From positions 4,756,745 through 4,820,744 of the forward strand of contig JAJEKV010000039.1 in NCBI GenBank assembly GCA_021234155.1: a stretch of DNA of 64,000 nucleotides, read 5' to 3'. This stretch comes from Isoetes taiwanensis. Lineage: Eukaryota; Streptophyta; Lycopodiopsida; Isoetales; Isoetaceae. Under the pieces are notes generated by a model that saw only the letters and a list, made by a program, of their open reading frames with translations, did no database searches and was not told the origin of the DNA. Shown here in pieces: positions 11,990-24,943 of the stretch (position 1 is the first letter of the stretch; the number at the start of each line of letters is the position of its first letter). A program made the position numbers and the translations under genes.

Positions 11990-14900
11990 TGAGGGGAAAA
12001 CACCTCATTCACATGTTCATGGACAATAGACTTATGTCAAGTATTGTACTGGAAATGTTGTCATTCACATTCACATGTATAAAATGTCTATGAGGCAATG
12101 CCAAATAACTTTTTATGAGATGCAGCAGTGCGACATTGTCTCATAGAGTGCAACGATTCTAAAATATGCCAGTACTAGAAATGCCATGTTTCCCATGGAA
12201 GATTTTAAGATGGAAGGAGAGAGTGTCAGACCAAACGAGGTAACATGAAGAAAACAAGGTAGAAAAATGAAGAATTTGCCTTGCCAATTTTGCAACTTTT
12301 AGCAAAATCATATTTTACCATGGTGACATGGCATTTATTTGGATGATGTGGCATGTCACATGTTAACTAGAAATTTTACACAGTAAATGACTAGATTAAT
12401 TTTTAGGAAAAAGGCTTTTTTAGGAATATATAGAAAATATTTGAGCAGAGCCTGAGGAAGGTCAGAACTTCATCATTTATCACGCATAAAAAATAAAAAT
12501 AAAATAATATTTATTGGCGCGTCATAAAGTTGTATTTCATCCCACAGCCGAGATAAACCTTCCAGATCTTGATCCCTGTCTTATTAACTTATTGGCCCTT
12601 AAAATTAACGGTTGAGATTGACGACATCCAAGATCAACGGCACAGATTTTGATCTTAGTCCTCTGATCTTATTGGTTCTAGAATCAAGGGCTGAGATTAA
12701 TGACCGAGATTGTGATTCCCTGTGCCTTGTGTTTTTGCTTTCCTTCTCCAGCTATGGCGATGGCAAAACTCTGTCTATCTTTTTCATTTGCTCAGGAGGC
12801 CGAGATGCTATAAGCTATGCAAATATAGTAGCGTCTAGGTTTATACGAATGAAATTTTTATTTGCCGCATTTAGCAAGAGGATTTCAATTTCCAGCTAAA
12901 AATGAAGATCTTTTTCCCTTTACCTCATGAGTGAGAGTAGGATAAAAGAGCGCAAAATGATTTTGGCCATTGTCTGACAAAAAATTGAGCAAGCATCTAA
13001 AAAAGTCAATGTAGCACGTATGTTTTTTTTTAAGAGGTTATGGTAAAATCTTGCTCAATAAATGGCGTATATACTAAATCAAAAAATTAACTAACAAGAT
13101 CTCAGGGTGCAAATCCACATGGAAGGGTGCAAATGCAACTTTTAAGAAAAAGAATTGTGACCTACATTAAGCTACTTAACAATCAACATGGCAAGAGAGC
13201 AAATCCAGTGATACAGATTGAAGCGGTCGGAGGAGTGCTGCAGAGGTTCAAAAGAAGACTCCAACTCTGTTTGATCTACTCGGTTTCCAGGACTGCCTTC
13301 TGTGTTGCAGTTTTTCTTCGCCAAATTTGGGAACCTACTTTGAAATTCCAGTGCTCTTTGTGCTATGTCACCGTCTTCACTCTAAATTCTTCTCATCTGT
13401 TCACTCTCCTTTGTGCTTATCTCTTTTGTTCTTATCTCTCTTTTGTGAATGCAATGATGTTCGTTCATTTTTGGTGTGTATAGATTGAAGTATACCATGT
13501 ATGTATACACGTATAATAGCCATATGGGGTGCGCAAACTTATACGTGGGTCTGATGTGGAAATTCCACAGCCCTCCATTTGGCATATTCATGGAATTATG
13601 CTTGGATCCAATGATCCAAAAAAAACAATAAGGATAGTGCAATAAGGAGAGTCCAAAAGAGAGTGTCAGAACAAATGAGGTAACATTTGCAAGTATTCTT
13701 ATTGAATTATGTTGTGCAGGCATTAAAGGCAAAATTATTCAGATGACACAGATGAAAACCTAACCTCCAGAAATATATCTTCACAAGTTTTGGAATCCGA
13801 AGTAACGGCGATGGTAGAGGATGTTCATGAAAGTCATCCTGGAATCGGGACGTTGACAACGGCAAACAGAAATTTTCCAAGGCCGCAAGCATCTGGGGCC
13901 AGGACGTTTCCAACCGGCATCGACTTCTTTATTTTTCCCAACCCTCCATTTCTTTAGATCAAAATCCAACGGCATGTTGCACGTCCATGTCAAATTTTTA
14001 GACACATGGATAGGCTAGGCTTCGAGATAATGTGCCACTCGAGGTTAGGCTGTTGCGGTAAAAAAAAGGGAAGAGAGAGAGAAAAGGAGGGAAAAAAATG
14101 AAAACAAAACTGAAAAAGAAAAAAACGAAAAAAAGGGGCAAAAAACGAGGAAGGGAAAAGGGACGAATTTGCACAACTCTCTTATAGCCCAAGAACAACT
14201 ACGGTTGGGCTTGGTTTCTAGTCTATCCATAAAATCATATCAATATTTTTACAATGGCTCTTTTCCCATTTTGACTTTATGAATTGCTGCTACTAAAATA
14301 TGGAGTCATCTAGATACATCTGAAAAAAAAAAAAACAGTTTTACTAATCTTAAACATGTCTTAGCACGTTATAATGCCACTTCATATTGTGATGCCACTT
14401 CCATAAGGCTTGAACACAATTAACTTCAACGTAATCATTTCTTTGTTCCTTCTGACCATGTACATTATGACGATGCAATGGTGGAAAAGTCCTACAAGAA
14501 AAGGATCCGATGCAGTTTTTAGCTGTAATTGTAGCAAAAAATAGATCCTTTAACCTCAATCATTTCATTTTACTAGTACACAATCGAGTCTCAGCCAAGG
14601 CAAGATAGCTGGGCCATGAAGGTGAAGATAATTTGTGCACATCAATGAAAAAAAGTTTCAAAGGGGGGGGGATTTGCAGGTACAGACACACATTGCCAAC
14701 TCTGCTTTCGTTTCGAGTTCATCGATTTGAACCCCGGCTGTTAATGGCCTTGGTACTTCTTTCAGTAGGAAAACTTAATCTATCTTGGTTTCTGAATAGA
14801 AGGCTTTCTCCTATGGGTGGTAAATTCATTGCGTCAATAAATTGATTGTTCTTCAAAGAGTACGTCTTCACAACATTAGAGAAACTTTGTTTCGACACAA

Positions 14901-15400
14901 CATTAGAGCAACTCTGTTTCGACAGTTTGTTTGATTTATGTGGCATATGATGGAAGGCGTTTAGAGACCTACAAAATGCATGTAGAGGAGTGTATAAGAA
15001 TAATGAAAAGGGTTGCATATCTTATTTCCAACATTAGCTTGTCTTACATTTGCTTCAAAAAAAGCTGCTACAAGGTTCTTAACCCATTTTAAAGTTGAAA
15101 CAAAGAAAGCAATATCATAATATCATGATAGAAATTACTTAAATTTCTTGCACAAAAGATAGATATCTAAAAACTGACCTCCTTTTCCCAATGTCTTGAG
15201 TCATGGATGCTCGGGGGCTTTGTATTGTACGGGGAGAAGCTACTCCATTATAAGCTCCCTTCTGCACAAGAAAAATAGCATTCATTAAGTGGATAATAAA
15301 GACAACAACAAAGTGGTTTGTAAGTGTGATTCCAACCCGCATCCAGTTGAATGTTAATTTAAGCTTTCAGCCAGGGCAGGTCTCTTGGACACCTATTACT
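11990..15400. other. Non-coding stretch downstream of the kinase gene
   Basis: No gene is recognisable. The sequence contains purine-rich low-complexity DNA around 14,050-14,160 (GA-rich on the plus strand) and scattered A runs. It lies between the PPR relic and the stop codon of the kinase gene and presumably includes that gene's 3' untranslated region near 15.3-15.4 kb. Confidence 0.5.
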
Positions 15401-15401
15401 A

Positions 15402-18400
15402 CTACCTTTCTACTATTAAAGTATTTGTCAAATTTCCTTTCTTTTTCTTAGTAAGCTTGGAGGGTGTTTTTATGACAATAAATTGTGAAGGATGACTGGT
15501 GCAAGGCAGAACCTCATTAATCCATGGATGCTCCATCAATGCCTCTGGTGTCAGTCTGTCTGCCTTATTCCACCTCAAACAGCATTCCAAGAAGCTAGTA
15601 AAAAATGGATCGTTACACTTAATTGCAGCAGATAGAGATTTTGTTCCTGGCAAGTACTTCTTGCCCCAAAAATTTGGTACTATCCTTGGTTGTTTATTAC
15701 TATCTGCAACCATTCCACAAAAGAAATCAACATCCAAGTTAAACCATAAGGACTATAATGGTCTGCAGCTTTATGCACTTACCAAAGAACATTTTTTTCT
15801 TTGTGGACTGTTCTATAAGTTCGTCCGGGGGAACACCTAAAACTTCCATAATGCAGGCAAGTTGCTCAATCTCATTTTCACCTGGAAACAAAGGGCCCCC
15901 TGCAAATCCAATATTACCAAGCTTGGTTAATTGTTTATCTGTACCACACCCAAGAGAGCATCTTCACAAGCAGATCACTTACCAGAATACAGCTCGGCAA
16001 GAATGCATCCAAAACTCCAGATGTCAATCATTGTGTCATATGGAAGACCTGTTGATATGTTAGAGATAAATTATTTACAAGCATCAGAGTACCATTTATA
16101 CTTTGATCATTAGACATCCAACTACAATGCACACTCTATAGACCCAAGGACATTTGCAACTATCCCAATCTTATTAGTAGCTAGAAGAAACTTGTATGAC
16201 AAAAAAGAATCTCACCAAGAATAATTTCAGGGGAACGATAAAAACGGCTCTGGATGTAAGTATATACTGCAATAAGCAAAATCAGTACAGTGAGATACAT
16301 ACTTCCTCAAAAAATTGGAATTTATGGACTAAGGTTATGTACTTTCTAAATATAATGAAGGAATGTTTCCAGTAATTTACTTTTTTCCTGCTCAAAGCAA
16401 CTCGATCCAAAATCAATTACTTTAATCCCTGACATGGTGCCATGTTGTAAAAGTATATTTTCAGGCTTTAAGTCACAATGAATAACACGGAGCTTCCGAA
16501 GGAATGTCAGTGCTGTCAAAATTTGTCGAGCAATACTTCTTATTAGCACCATATTGATGCCCTGAAATTTGGTTTGCTTGATAACCTCATACAAACTGAT
16601 ATCATGTAATTCAAATACTATACACAAATGCCCTCGAAAGTAGAAACTCTCACAAATTGTCACAATATTGTAGTTTGCAGAGTCCTCTGCGGCCTGCACA
16701 GACCTTCCATTAAAATCGAGTTTCAGATTTGCTGCCAAATTTCTACCCTTTATATGTTATTTTGATGGATTCCCCAATGTTAATTTCTGATTAGGAAAGA
16801 ATATGATTAGAAACAGACAAATTCTATTCTTCCTCTTTGTACATATTTACATAGAGAAATGATCAAACTCTGTTGGTCCAACAAAGTAAATCAAAATCTC
16901 AAGCTCATCTTAACCCCATTAGAAGTTGCAAGAGCCCTCAATCCACATTGAAGAACATCATGCAGCAAACCTCTGTTATATACTTAACATATTTCCCCCT
17001 TACCTGCACTCAACAGCAAGAAGTGTATGGGCAAGAGAATCATTATTAAACCCAACAACCTGGCTAATTCTTCTGTAACTGCTTCTTCCAGGCAATTGCT
17101 CCGAAATGGTCAATATCATTCTTTAAGAGGGGGTTCACTTCCTCTGCGATGCCATTATGTAATGGCCATAATGACTGGGGAGGGTGAACTCACAGCTTCA
17201 CTATCGCCTGAATTGTAAATCCACGGCGCGACTCACCTTCCAAGCCTGGATTATCAACCCTCCCCCAGGGATTATTAGCATCCAAGAGTGAATCTGAAGC
17301 TGATCTTCAGCACGCTTCAACACAGTTCCTGGTACTTGTTTCATGTACTATATCCAGTGTTCAGAAGCTAAACGAATTGTCCCTCTCCTATCCATAAGAA
17401 AATGCATCCCTTGCCAATCCATCCCAGATCCAAAATATTGAGAGTATATTGCTTGTTTTCCCCCAAATTCTATGTGGTATATTGTCAACTCAAAATGACC
17501 ATTTCAATGAATGCTTTCTTATAAAAAAATATACAATCTCATATACATATAGCAACATATTATTACCTTATCACGCAAATGCTCCAATATTTTTACTTCA
17601 ATGAGTGCTTGCTGATGAAACCGTTTCTTATTGCGTATAATTTTAACTGCCCTGAAAAGTTTAGTCTTGTGGTCTTTACACTTCAACACTTGGCCAAAGC
17701 TTCCCTTTCCTAATAATCCCATGACCTCATGGCGGTATGCCAGGTGATCATGTTCCACAACATTATAGTCCCCCCTCTCATCATCAAAACCTAAAGGGTT
17801 CACAGCAAAGAATATGTATTGGTTAAGAACAGGCCATAAATGACTTTATCTCTGCGATAAAGGTTAATGTAACTACATTATGCTCTGCATACCATCATAA
17901 CAACGACACGTACCAAAATTACAATTTCCAGGAGTTGACGCGGCTTGAATCTTCTGGCATTTACCCCCAATAAAATAAACATCTTTGTATGGTAAGATCT
18001 CCTGCTTCTCATAGTCACTCATGTGGCTCTCACACTGTTTCAGCACCACTGTGTGAACTCTTGTGCATTAGAACTATTACCACAAGATATTGTATGTCAT
18101 AAATCTAAGATCTATGAAATAGTTAGATAATCGCTGCATAAGAAAAAAAGAGCTGCTTGAGATCTATGTAAGAAGAATTCGCCTTCATAAAACACTAAAA
18201 TAGCCCCCTTGCTGAACTAACTTTATTATCACTAGGACATTTTATGCAAAATAACACAGGTTGGGACATGTGGTAAGAGAACAAAAATATCTATTCTACG
18301 ACATTCCTCAACAATAAATCCAATGCATCCTCTGAATGCAAGGAAAAATATTACAACAATAAGGCTTTTCCTGCATCATTAGCGTTCTCGTAAGCTCATA

Positions 18401-20842
18401 GTTCCGTTGGCTCTATTTGAACTAGTGTATCTGATGCTCTCTCCTGGTAAATCGTCCATCTGTTACATTATCACTATAAAATGTGTCTGCTCCTAACCAC
18501 CTTGCTTTCCTTTGATCTATTGCTCCGTGAGTTCATAGCAATCTGACCAGAGAGGGTAGCACTGAAAGAATCCTTATGGAATGTAAAGCCAAAATCTGAA
18601 AGATGGCAGTTTGCAAAGTCATTTCAAAAAGCCTGTATGTTTGTCTCTGCTTCACAATCCGCCTCCAGGTTCATGAGGAACAACATTGTAAGGATTAACA
18701 GCAATAGGTTCAGTGCATGGAATTAATTGAGGTGAGCCCACAGGCCTTCTATGCAAGAAAGATGACATGACTTTGTACCATTGAACTTAAAAACTGGGAT
18801 AGACCTTACAACAGCTTTATATTTTGCCAAATGCAATATGGATAAAAATGACAATAACTCATACAACTATATATGCAAAATGAGAATAGATCATGGAGCT
18901 ATGCACTTACTTTCTGGGGTTGCTGCGGCACCCCCGAAAAGCGCAGTAAGAATAGGAGTATCAACTTTCTGTATAACAAAACAAACCAGTTATCAAATAA
19001 CTGCTGTAGAACTGTTACACTCATGGATACAAGTAACTTTTATAACATCCTAGTACATGGAAGTCCCAATTTTTAACACTTCATGAATATCTCCTTTGTC
19101 AAATGATAGCACACACCTTCCTCTTTAAAAATGTCTGAAGATTATCCTTCCGAGACATTCTTCTTTCCGTCAGTGCAGAACGTGGACTTTGAACAGGAAC
19201 ATTATGCATCTAGAATATTTGATTAGCATTGTCAAAACACGAAATAAGAACACAGTAATAATTCATGCAACTTATCTAGGAATTGAACAATGGGTAGAAA
19301 ACATCATCAATACAATGACAGGTTTCTTACAGTGTTAGAAGCACGTGCAGTCTGAACACAGTCTACTGGATTACCACCAAATCCTGTATGCCCATCATTA
19401 AATGGTCACAAGAGAATGATTGCAAAAGCACCTTGAAGAGAATAAGTGTCTTAAGCTTTACAGAGATTTTATTCCTGGAGTATATTTCTATGCTTAAAAA
19501 CAACAAAACAAATATTCCCTAATGCTTAGTTCATCGTCTCAACGAGGGTAATATGATTAAAACGGGATAAAGTGTGGCTCAGGAGTTATTTGAGAAAAGT
19601 ATATAGAGAACAGCTAGCATTGCCTATAAATCACTAGCTTCTTAACTGTGCGCTTCGCTCAGATACTTTTATTTGCAAGAGAAGAAAAATATTACAATAT
19701 GTTGAGCCTAAAACATTTGGTTTGCTACACATTTAATAATTGTAAAAAATTTACTCTTGACTCTACTGTACCTAGTGGAATTGAACTTTGGTTGTTATCT
19801 AGAAGTAACTTTCTCGGCTTTAACTTTACTTGTTCTGTCTCTCCTTCCTTGACTCGGTTCTCCATGTTCACATGCTGGATCCTGAGAATTTTGCTTTCTT
19901 CTTAAAAACGTCCCAGATAAAGCAAATTAAATAACTGAGCATTTAAAATTGTTTAACCTACCCAGCACAGTCTTTACTTGCTTCTTGATGCAAATATCCT
20001 TCCAATGGGCCAAGAAGCTTTTCTTTTGTGACCTTTGGGGAGTTCAAGGGTTTGTGCTCTTCCATTGAGTGATGGTCACGCTTAGCCACTTTAGCTAAAG
20101 CATCTTGTAAAGAGGTCACCAAACCTAGAGAAAGCCTTTTAGCCTGCAACTTGGCAACCCTAGCCTTTGCATTTTCCAGCTCGTGAACAAATCCAGAATC
20201 CAATTCACGGTTGGTCCACATCTTTGTTGAGTAGCTTTCAAAATTATGTCTTCGGGTGGTCAAATTACCAGCAGTAGCAACAGCAGAAGATAAAAGAGGG
20301 GCCATGGGATCACTGTATGAATACTTGACGATCTTTTCTGGGTCGTTATTGCCACCTAAATCTAACTTTACATCCTCATAGCTTGATTCTTTTTTCACAT
20401 TTGTGGTATTAAAATGAGCCTCGCTGGAAGTAGCTCCCAACCCATTGAAAAGAGGGCTTTCTTTTGTACCCCTTCTGCTAAGAAAAATCCTTTTATCTCC
20501 TTTAACACTCTGAGGACAAAACCGGGGGGAAGTATACAAACCCACTCTGTTGAAAGACTCATCCTTCACAGATGGGGAGAGAAAATGAGAATCTGAAGCC
20601 ACCAAACATTCCTTCTGATCCAAGTTTTGCCTGACTTTGGCCAAGTTGAGGCGAGGAATATCAAAACATTTCTGCTGGAGGGATTTTGTATTTAAACTCT
20701 TTTTGGTTTCTCCGGTCTTCTTAGAAGGGCCATCACCAGGCTTTGCAGCCAAGCCAGGCTTTCTGGTGACCTTCCTGAGGCCGGGAAACATATCCACTGG
20801 CAAAAAGGCCTCAGCATTCGGTCCATCCACATAACATCCTCC
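15402..20842 (-). CDS. DYRK-type dual-specificity protein kinase (multi-exon)
   Basis: Minus-strand exons that I can place by splice borders and homology: 19,962-20,842 (about 290 codons, low-similarity N-terminus), 19,331-19,383, 19,117-19,209, 18,911-18,968, exons ending at 18,748 and 18,595 (3' limits unsure), 17,914-18,048, 17,567-17,790, 16,381-16,693, 16,216-16,266, 15,983-16,048, 15,783-15,899 and 15,402-15,703 (stop). The 17.9-kb exon has the DYRK homology box ([17 protein letters not shown]). The kinase core shows LGKGSFGQV, the lysine in [28 protein letters not shown], the activation loop [13 protein letters not shown] with the YxY pair, and [15 protein letters not shown]. All catalytic residues are present. 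DYRKs autophosphorylate the loop tyrosine and phosphorylate Ser/Thr. The start is unsure: the large N-terminal exon has no ATG at its 5' edge, so an upstream exon (ATG near 21,112) is likely. A Helitron begins at 21,230. The 5' part is duplicated at 35.3-37.9 kb. Confidence 0.85.
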
Positions 20843-21112
20843 TCAATCTTCAAATTTATGAACAGAATTGGATTGAACGTCTAGGTGCAGCCAATTGGAT
20901 AAGAGGAATGCATCCCATAGGGTACGGCTTCCAAGCCGAAGAAACCCAGAAGCTTGTGTTTTGCTATGGGTGATCTCGCCCATGTCAAAGAAGGTCGTCG
21001 GAATGGCCGGTGCGGTTAGGAAAAGAGACGATCCCAGTTTTTTCCCAATGGGGTGGCCATCACCGGCGCTCGGTTTGCCTACGTGGCATTCTCTATCCGC
21101 TTCAACATCCAC
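20843..21112 (-). CDS. Possible first exon of the DYRK gene
   Basis: An 89-codon open frame starts at ATG 21,112 and runs to a stop just before the large N-terminal exon. It contains GEITHSKTQASGFLRLGS and ends in KFED. The ORF itself is not in frame with the 290-codon exon, so a short intron or alternative splicing would be needed. It is nearly identical in the second copy (about 37.93-38.2 kb), where a small indel breaks it. It may instead be 5' leader. The only support is position and the lack of an ATG in the next exon. Confidence 0.3.
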   Translation of the reverse strand: MDVEADRECHVGKPSAGDGHPIGKKLGSSLFLTAPAIPTTFFDMGEITHSKTQASGFLRLGSRTLWDAFLLSNWLHLDVQSNSVHKFED

Positions 21113-21245
21113 GTATCATTTGGACATCCGTAAAGAACAGTTAGGTGCTGTTCTGCCCTCTCGTCCAACCCTGACTTTGTAGGTTGGTATTTTTGAGCCC
21201 ATCCTCAAAAAGATCCACAAATGGGAGCATCTTGGTTTTTGTGCG

Positions 21246-21279
21246 GGAACGCCGCATGTTACGCCGCATGCGGCGTTCC
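21246..21279 (+). repeat. Helitron subterminal 34-bp palindrome
   Basis: GGAACGCCGCATG at the left pairs with CATGCGGCGTTCC at the right, and the right half also contains the perfect palindrome CGCCGCATGCGGCG. The same block lies at 33,703-33,736 (opposite strand) and, mutated, at 29,501-29,535. Confidence 0.85.
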
Positions 21280-21868
21280 CTCCCGCTTGCAGCTCCCGCT
21301 TGCGATCAGCTCGCCGGATGCTGGTTAATGGCATTGTTTGCCGTTTTTTTTTACATTTTTGAATGGGCCTCTCTTTCATGGGGCCGAGCTACCTTCCTCG
21401 AATTCTTCCTTTCAAAGGAAAAGTATCGATTAGATGCCTCAACGATGACTAATGTAACCGTGATTACGTTAAACTGCGGATTCTTCTTATGGGCGACTTT
21501 TTAGGGTCTTCTTCATGGTCGCCTTTGAAGCTACAAACCTTTACAATGGTAAAGCCGTAACGTCTTCCTTCTCATACTCGGCAATAATGCGTTGGCGTGC
21601 GAGATCGTGTCTCTAGCCAAAGCATGAAGCGCATGATCTTTGATTCTTGGCATGTTAACCTTTGCCGCCTTTGCATCAAAAATGGGAAAAGTTTTCATTT
21701 TTTCAAAGTTTTGTGGCAAGACACAATGTAACTCAATAAATACTTTGGGAGTTTTGGAACTTTTGGCATCCGACTATGTAGTCTTTTTTCTGCTTTTTCT
21801 CGCACTATTGTTTGGGATTGGGATTTTGCACCACGGGTTCTCGGTGTTCAATTCGTGCTCTAAGGACT

Positions 21869-23009
21869 GATCCTTCACCTTGGATAGTCCATTGTGACAA
21901 TATTCACTGCGGCATCACCGGGTAACTTATGTAAGCTTGGTTTCTCGGGCCGTGTTTTTGTTCGGTTTAGAAGCTTAATGAATTTTTGCGTGAGATATGC
22001 ATTGCATTTTGTGTAGTTGCGACCACCAAAGAAATCTCTACTCTCATATCTTGAGATTCCCCGAGGGATAAGAGACCTCATGCAATCGCATAAAATTTTC
22101 TTTTATGTAATTATTGCCAACAAAATGCGCTGAACCCAAGCTAATTACTAAGGTCGATGCTATGGAGGGACTAAACTTCATTGGGGCGGATGAGAGCAAA
22201 GAGCCAATTTGATGAGTGGATTCAAACGGCGGTTGTGGTTCTTTGGCGGATTGAGGCGTTCTTCCTTGATTTTCACTACCATTTTCTTGCAAGGTTATCC
22301 ACGAGGAGCTTTCACGATAGACTCTGCGTTTAAGGTAAGCTCGCTCTTGATTTTGCATGTGACAAATCATTTTCTTTTTGCAAAGACGACACTCCCTTTT
22401 GGAGAGTTTGGAGGAGATTTTTGTTTCTAAGCATCTAGCATAAACCGATCCTTTACCTTGGATAGTCCATTGTGACAATATCGCTCTGGGCATCACCGGG
22501 TAACTTATGTAAGCTTGGTTAGGTAACTTATGTAAGCTTGGTTTATTCTTTGTGTTTTTGTTCGGTTTAGAAGCTTAATGAATTTTATGTAAGATATGCA
22601 TTGCATTGTGTAGTTGCGACCACCAACAAATCTCTACTCTCATATCTTGAGATTTCGAGGGATAAAAGACCTCATGCACCGCATAAAAGTTTATTTATGT
22701 AATTATTGTCACAAAATGAGCGCTGAACCCAAGCTAATTACTAGGGCCGATGCTATGGAGGGACTAACAGCTTCATTGGGGCGGATTCAAATGGCGGTTT
22801 ATGGTTCATGGCGGATTGAGGCGTTCTTCCTTGATTTTCACTACCATTTTCTTGCAAGGTTATCCACGAGGAGCTTTCACGATAAACTCTGCGTTTAAGG
22901 CAAGTTCGCTCTTGATTTTGCATGTGACAAATCATTTTCTTTTGCAAAGGCGGCACTTCCTTTTGGAGAGTTTGGAGGAGATTTTTTTGTTTCTAGGCGC
23001 CTAGCATAA
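21869..23009. repeat. Tandem duplication of about 570 bp inside the Helitron
   Basis: Copy a (21,869-22,442) and copy b (22,446-23,009) share long stretches such as CTTGGATAGTCCATTGTGAC, GAGGCGTTCTTCCTTGATTT and GGAGCTTTCACGATA. Copy b has an extra internal repetition of TAACTTATGTAAGCTTGGTT. No recognisable protein. Confidence 0.85.
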
Positions 23010-24943
23010 TCTCCTATCATTTTGAAGTGCACGGAACCCCAAAGCAGACCGGGCCACAATAACAGAGTTGGCATACCACGAGTTGGCGATTGGCCATAAT
23101 AACAGAGTTGGCATATGTATCAGGCCTTCATTATCATGCATTCTACATGCAATCGCTAGACATGATATTTTCTCTTGCCTTTTCTAAAACTAAGTTTACT
23201 CCCAATCCTCAAATCCATGCATGTAGTAGAAATATTGGTGTTATCTACGATGGGCTGGATTGAGAGGGCCGAAAGAGATTGAGGTAGTTAGACAAGCCAT
23301 CATGGTGCATATATTGCTCTACTCCTAGATCTTCACAAGTGCACAATGTTTCCTTAAAGCCCAAAGCAGCTCGCAAACTTTTGGGCGGTTCTAGAGCTGA
23401 TTTGGATCTGCATCTCTCATATCTGCTGAAGCTAAATTCATGCTCTTTGTTATGCATTTTATTTTTGTCATTAAAAGCAAAATAAATTTGGTCTCGATTT
23501 ATGTTCATGTCCTTTAGCAAAAGATACATACGATTTTTGGACAACTTGAGAGTAACTTGATCCTTATGTTTTATAGATTCCAAACATCACTTTGTTGCAT
23601 AAGCTGCAGACATTGGCAAGCCTATTATGTTTACTGGGTATGCTAAAGGAGATTGCAGGACTACTAACAAATTTTCAAAATAAGAATGTTCCAGTTCCAT
23701 GTAATTGAAATAGCCAAATTCAAATAATGGCATATTGAACCTGTCTACACGGATTAAGTTCGTTTCAAAAAAAGATCACACATGATGAAGTTGGAAAGAT
23801 TGGATTGATTTGTTGCCACTTTGGCCTTCTATGACCTTTGTAAGATACTTAGTCTCATATTTCTTCGCTAAATTGTCGCCTTTTATATTCTTATAATTCA
23901 ACCGTGAAGCCACGTCATTTACCATGTATGATTGTTTAAAGTAGAAGTAGAGGACCATGATTCTCATTTTCCACAACATGAAGTGAAAGCAATAATCCAA
24001 AATAGATATGAATAATCCAAAAGTGGTGAATAAATGATGTCCAAATTTTTGTTTTGCCTTTCTTAATTTTACATCGATGCCTATAGTCACTACATCTAGC
24101 AGAGGTGCTTACCTCCAAAGAGACCAATTGTTCAGAACCTTCAAGAGTATTAATTATGGGAAGGCCACATTATTAACATGTATTCAAAAAGATGCTCCAT
24201 AATTATGTCTAGGAATATTCAAAAGGGCATTAAATATGCAAACTAATTCACACGCTCCATAGTCATGTCTTGAAATTTTCGAAATAGTACAAAGGCTTCA
24301 TAAAAAAAATGTATGGTTTGAAAGATGCTCCATAATAGTTCTTCATAATAGCTATGCATTGCCGGCGTTCTTCATTGCATCCTTTCAATACATAGGCATA
24401 GAATTGTCCTTGAGTGGAAATGATTACGAGTTTGTCTTAGTATGTTGTATAACTGGGGTTCAAGTTGTGTTTGTTCCTCACAAATGCATTTCTAAGTACA
24501 ACAATGAACATAGGTTGTAGTATTTGTATTTATATCAATATATATTTATGATCTTGCGTGTTCCCATTCTCAAAAACACCTCTAGAGAAATATAGTTTTG
24601 TAACTATTTTAACTTGGTTTTGGAAATGACCTATGCATGACTCTGAACTAATGTGACTAGGGTGGGTTTTTATGCACCCAACGGGACACACAATTGGTCC
24701 TTGACATGATAAATTATAGAACAATTTCAATGTAGACGTGCCAATTTTATAAATGTAAAAAAACAGCATGAATTGTCAAACGGCGGAAACCACCTATTGT
24801 TATATTCAAGTAATTTAAGAAGTTGGGCAGCGCCTGCATCCTGCACCTATTACATATTTTTTTTCACACATCCTGCACCTATTACATTTTTTTTTTCACA
24901 CGTCCATGACAAATGCCCGGCATCGCCGGGCACACGTTTCTAG

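Larger units (their letters stand above)
21230..24943 (+). mobile_element. Non-autonomous Helitron, about 3.7 kb
   Basis: The element starts at TCTTGG (21,230) after an A and ends with a GCCCGGC/GCCGGGC hairpin (24,915-24,931) and CTAG (24,940-24,943) before a T. These are the standard Helitron ends and A|T insertion site. Sixteen bases in lies a 34-bp palindromic block (21,246-21,279) shared with the other Helitron of this window. No Rep or helicase gene is present. The interior has an internal tandem duplication and anonymous sequence. Copy 2 of the segmental duplication lacks the element, so it arrived after the duplication or was lost from the other copy. It sits about 120-390 bp upstream of the kinase start region. 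Confidence 0.8.

Noticed and set aside
13998-14230. Phe/Ser-rich protein on the minus strand
   Set aside because: It is a translation of purine-rich low-complexity DNA.
21116-21379. Kinase N-terminal exon extending above 21,170
   Set aside because: The frame crosses the 48-bp repeat and the Helitron 5' end, which copy 2 lacks, so it is a chance frame.
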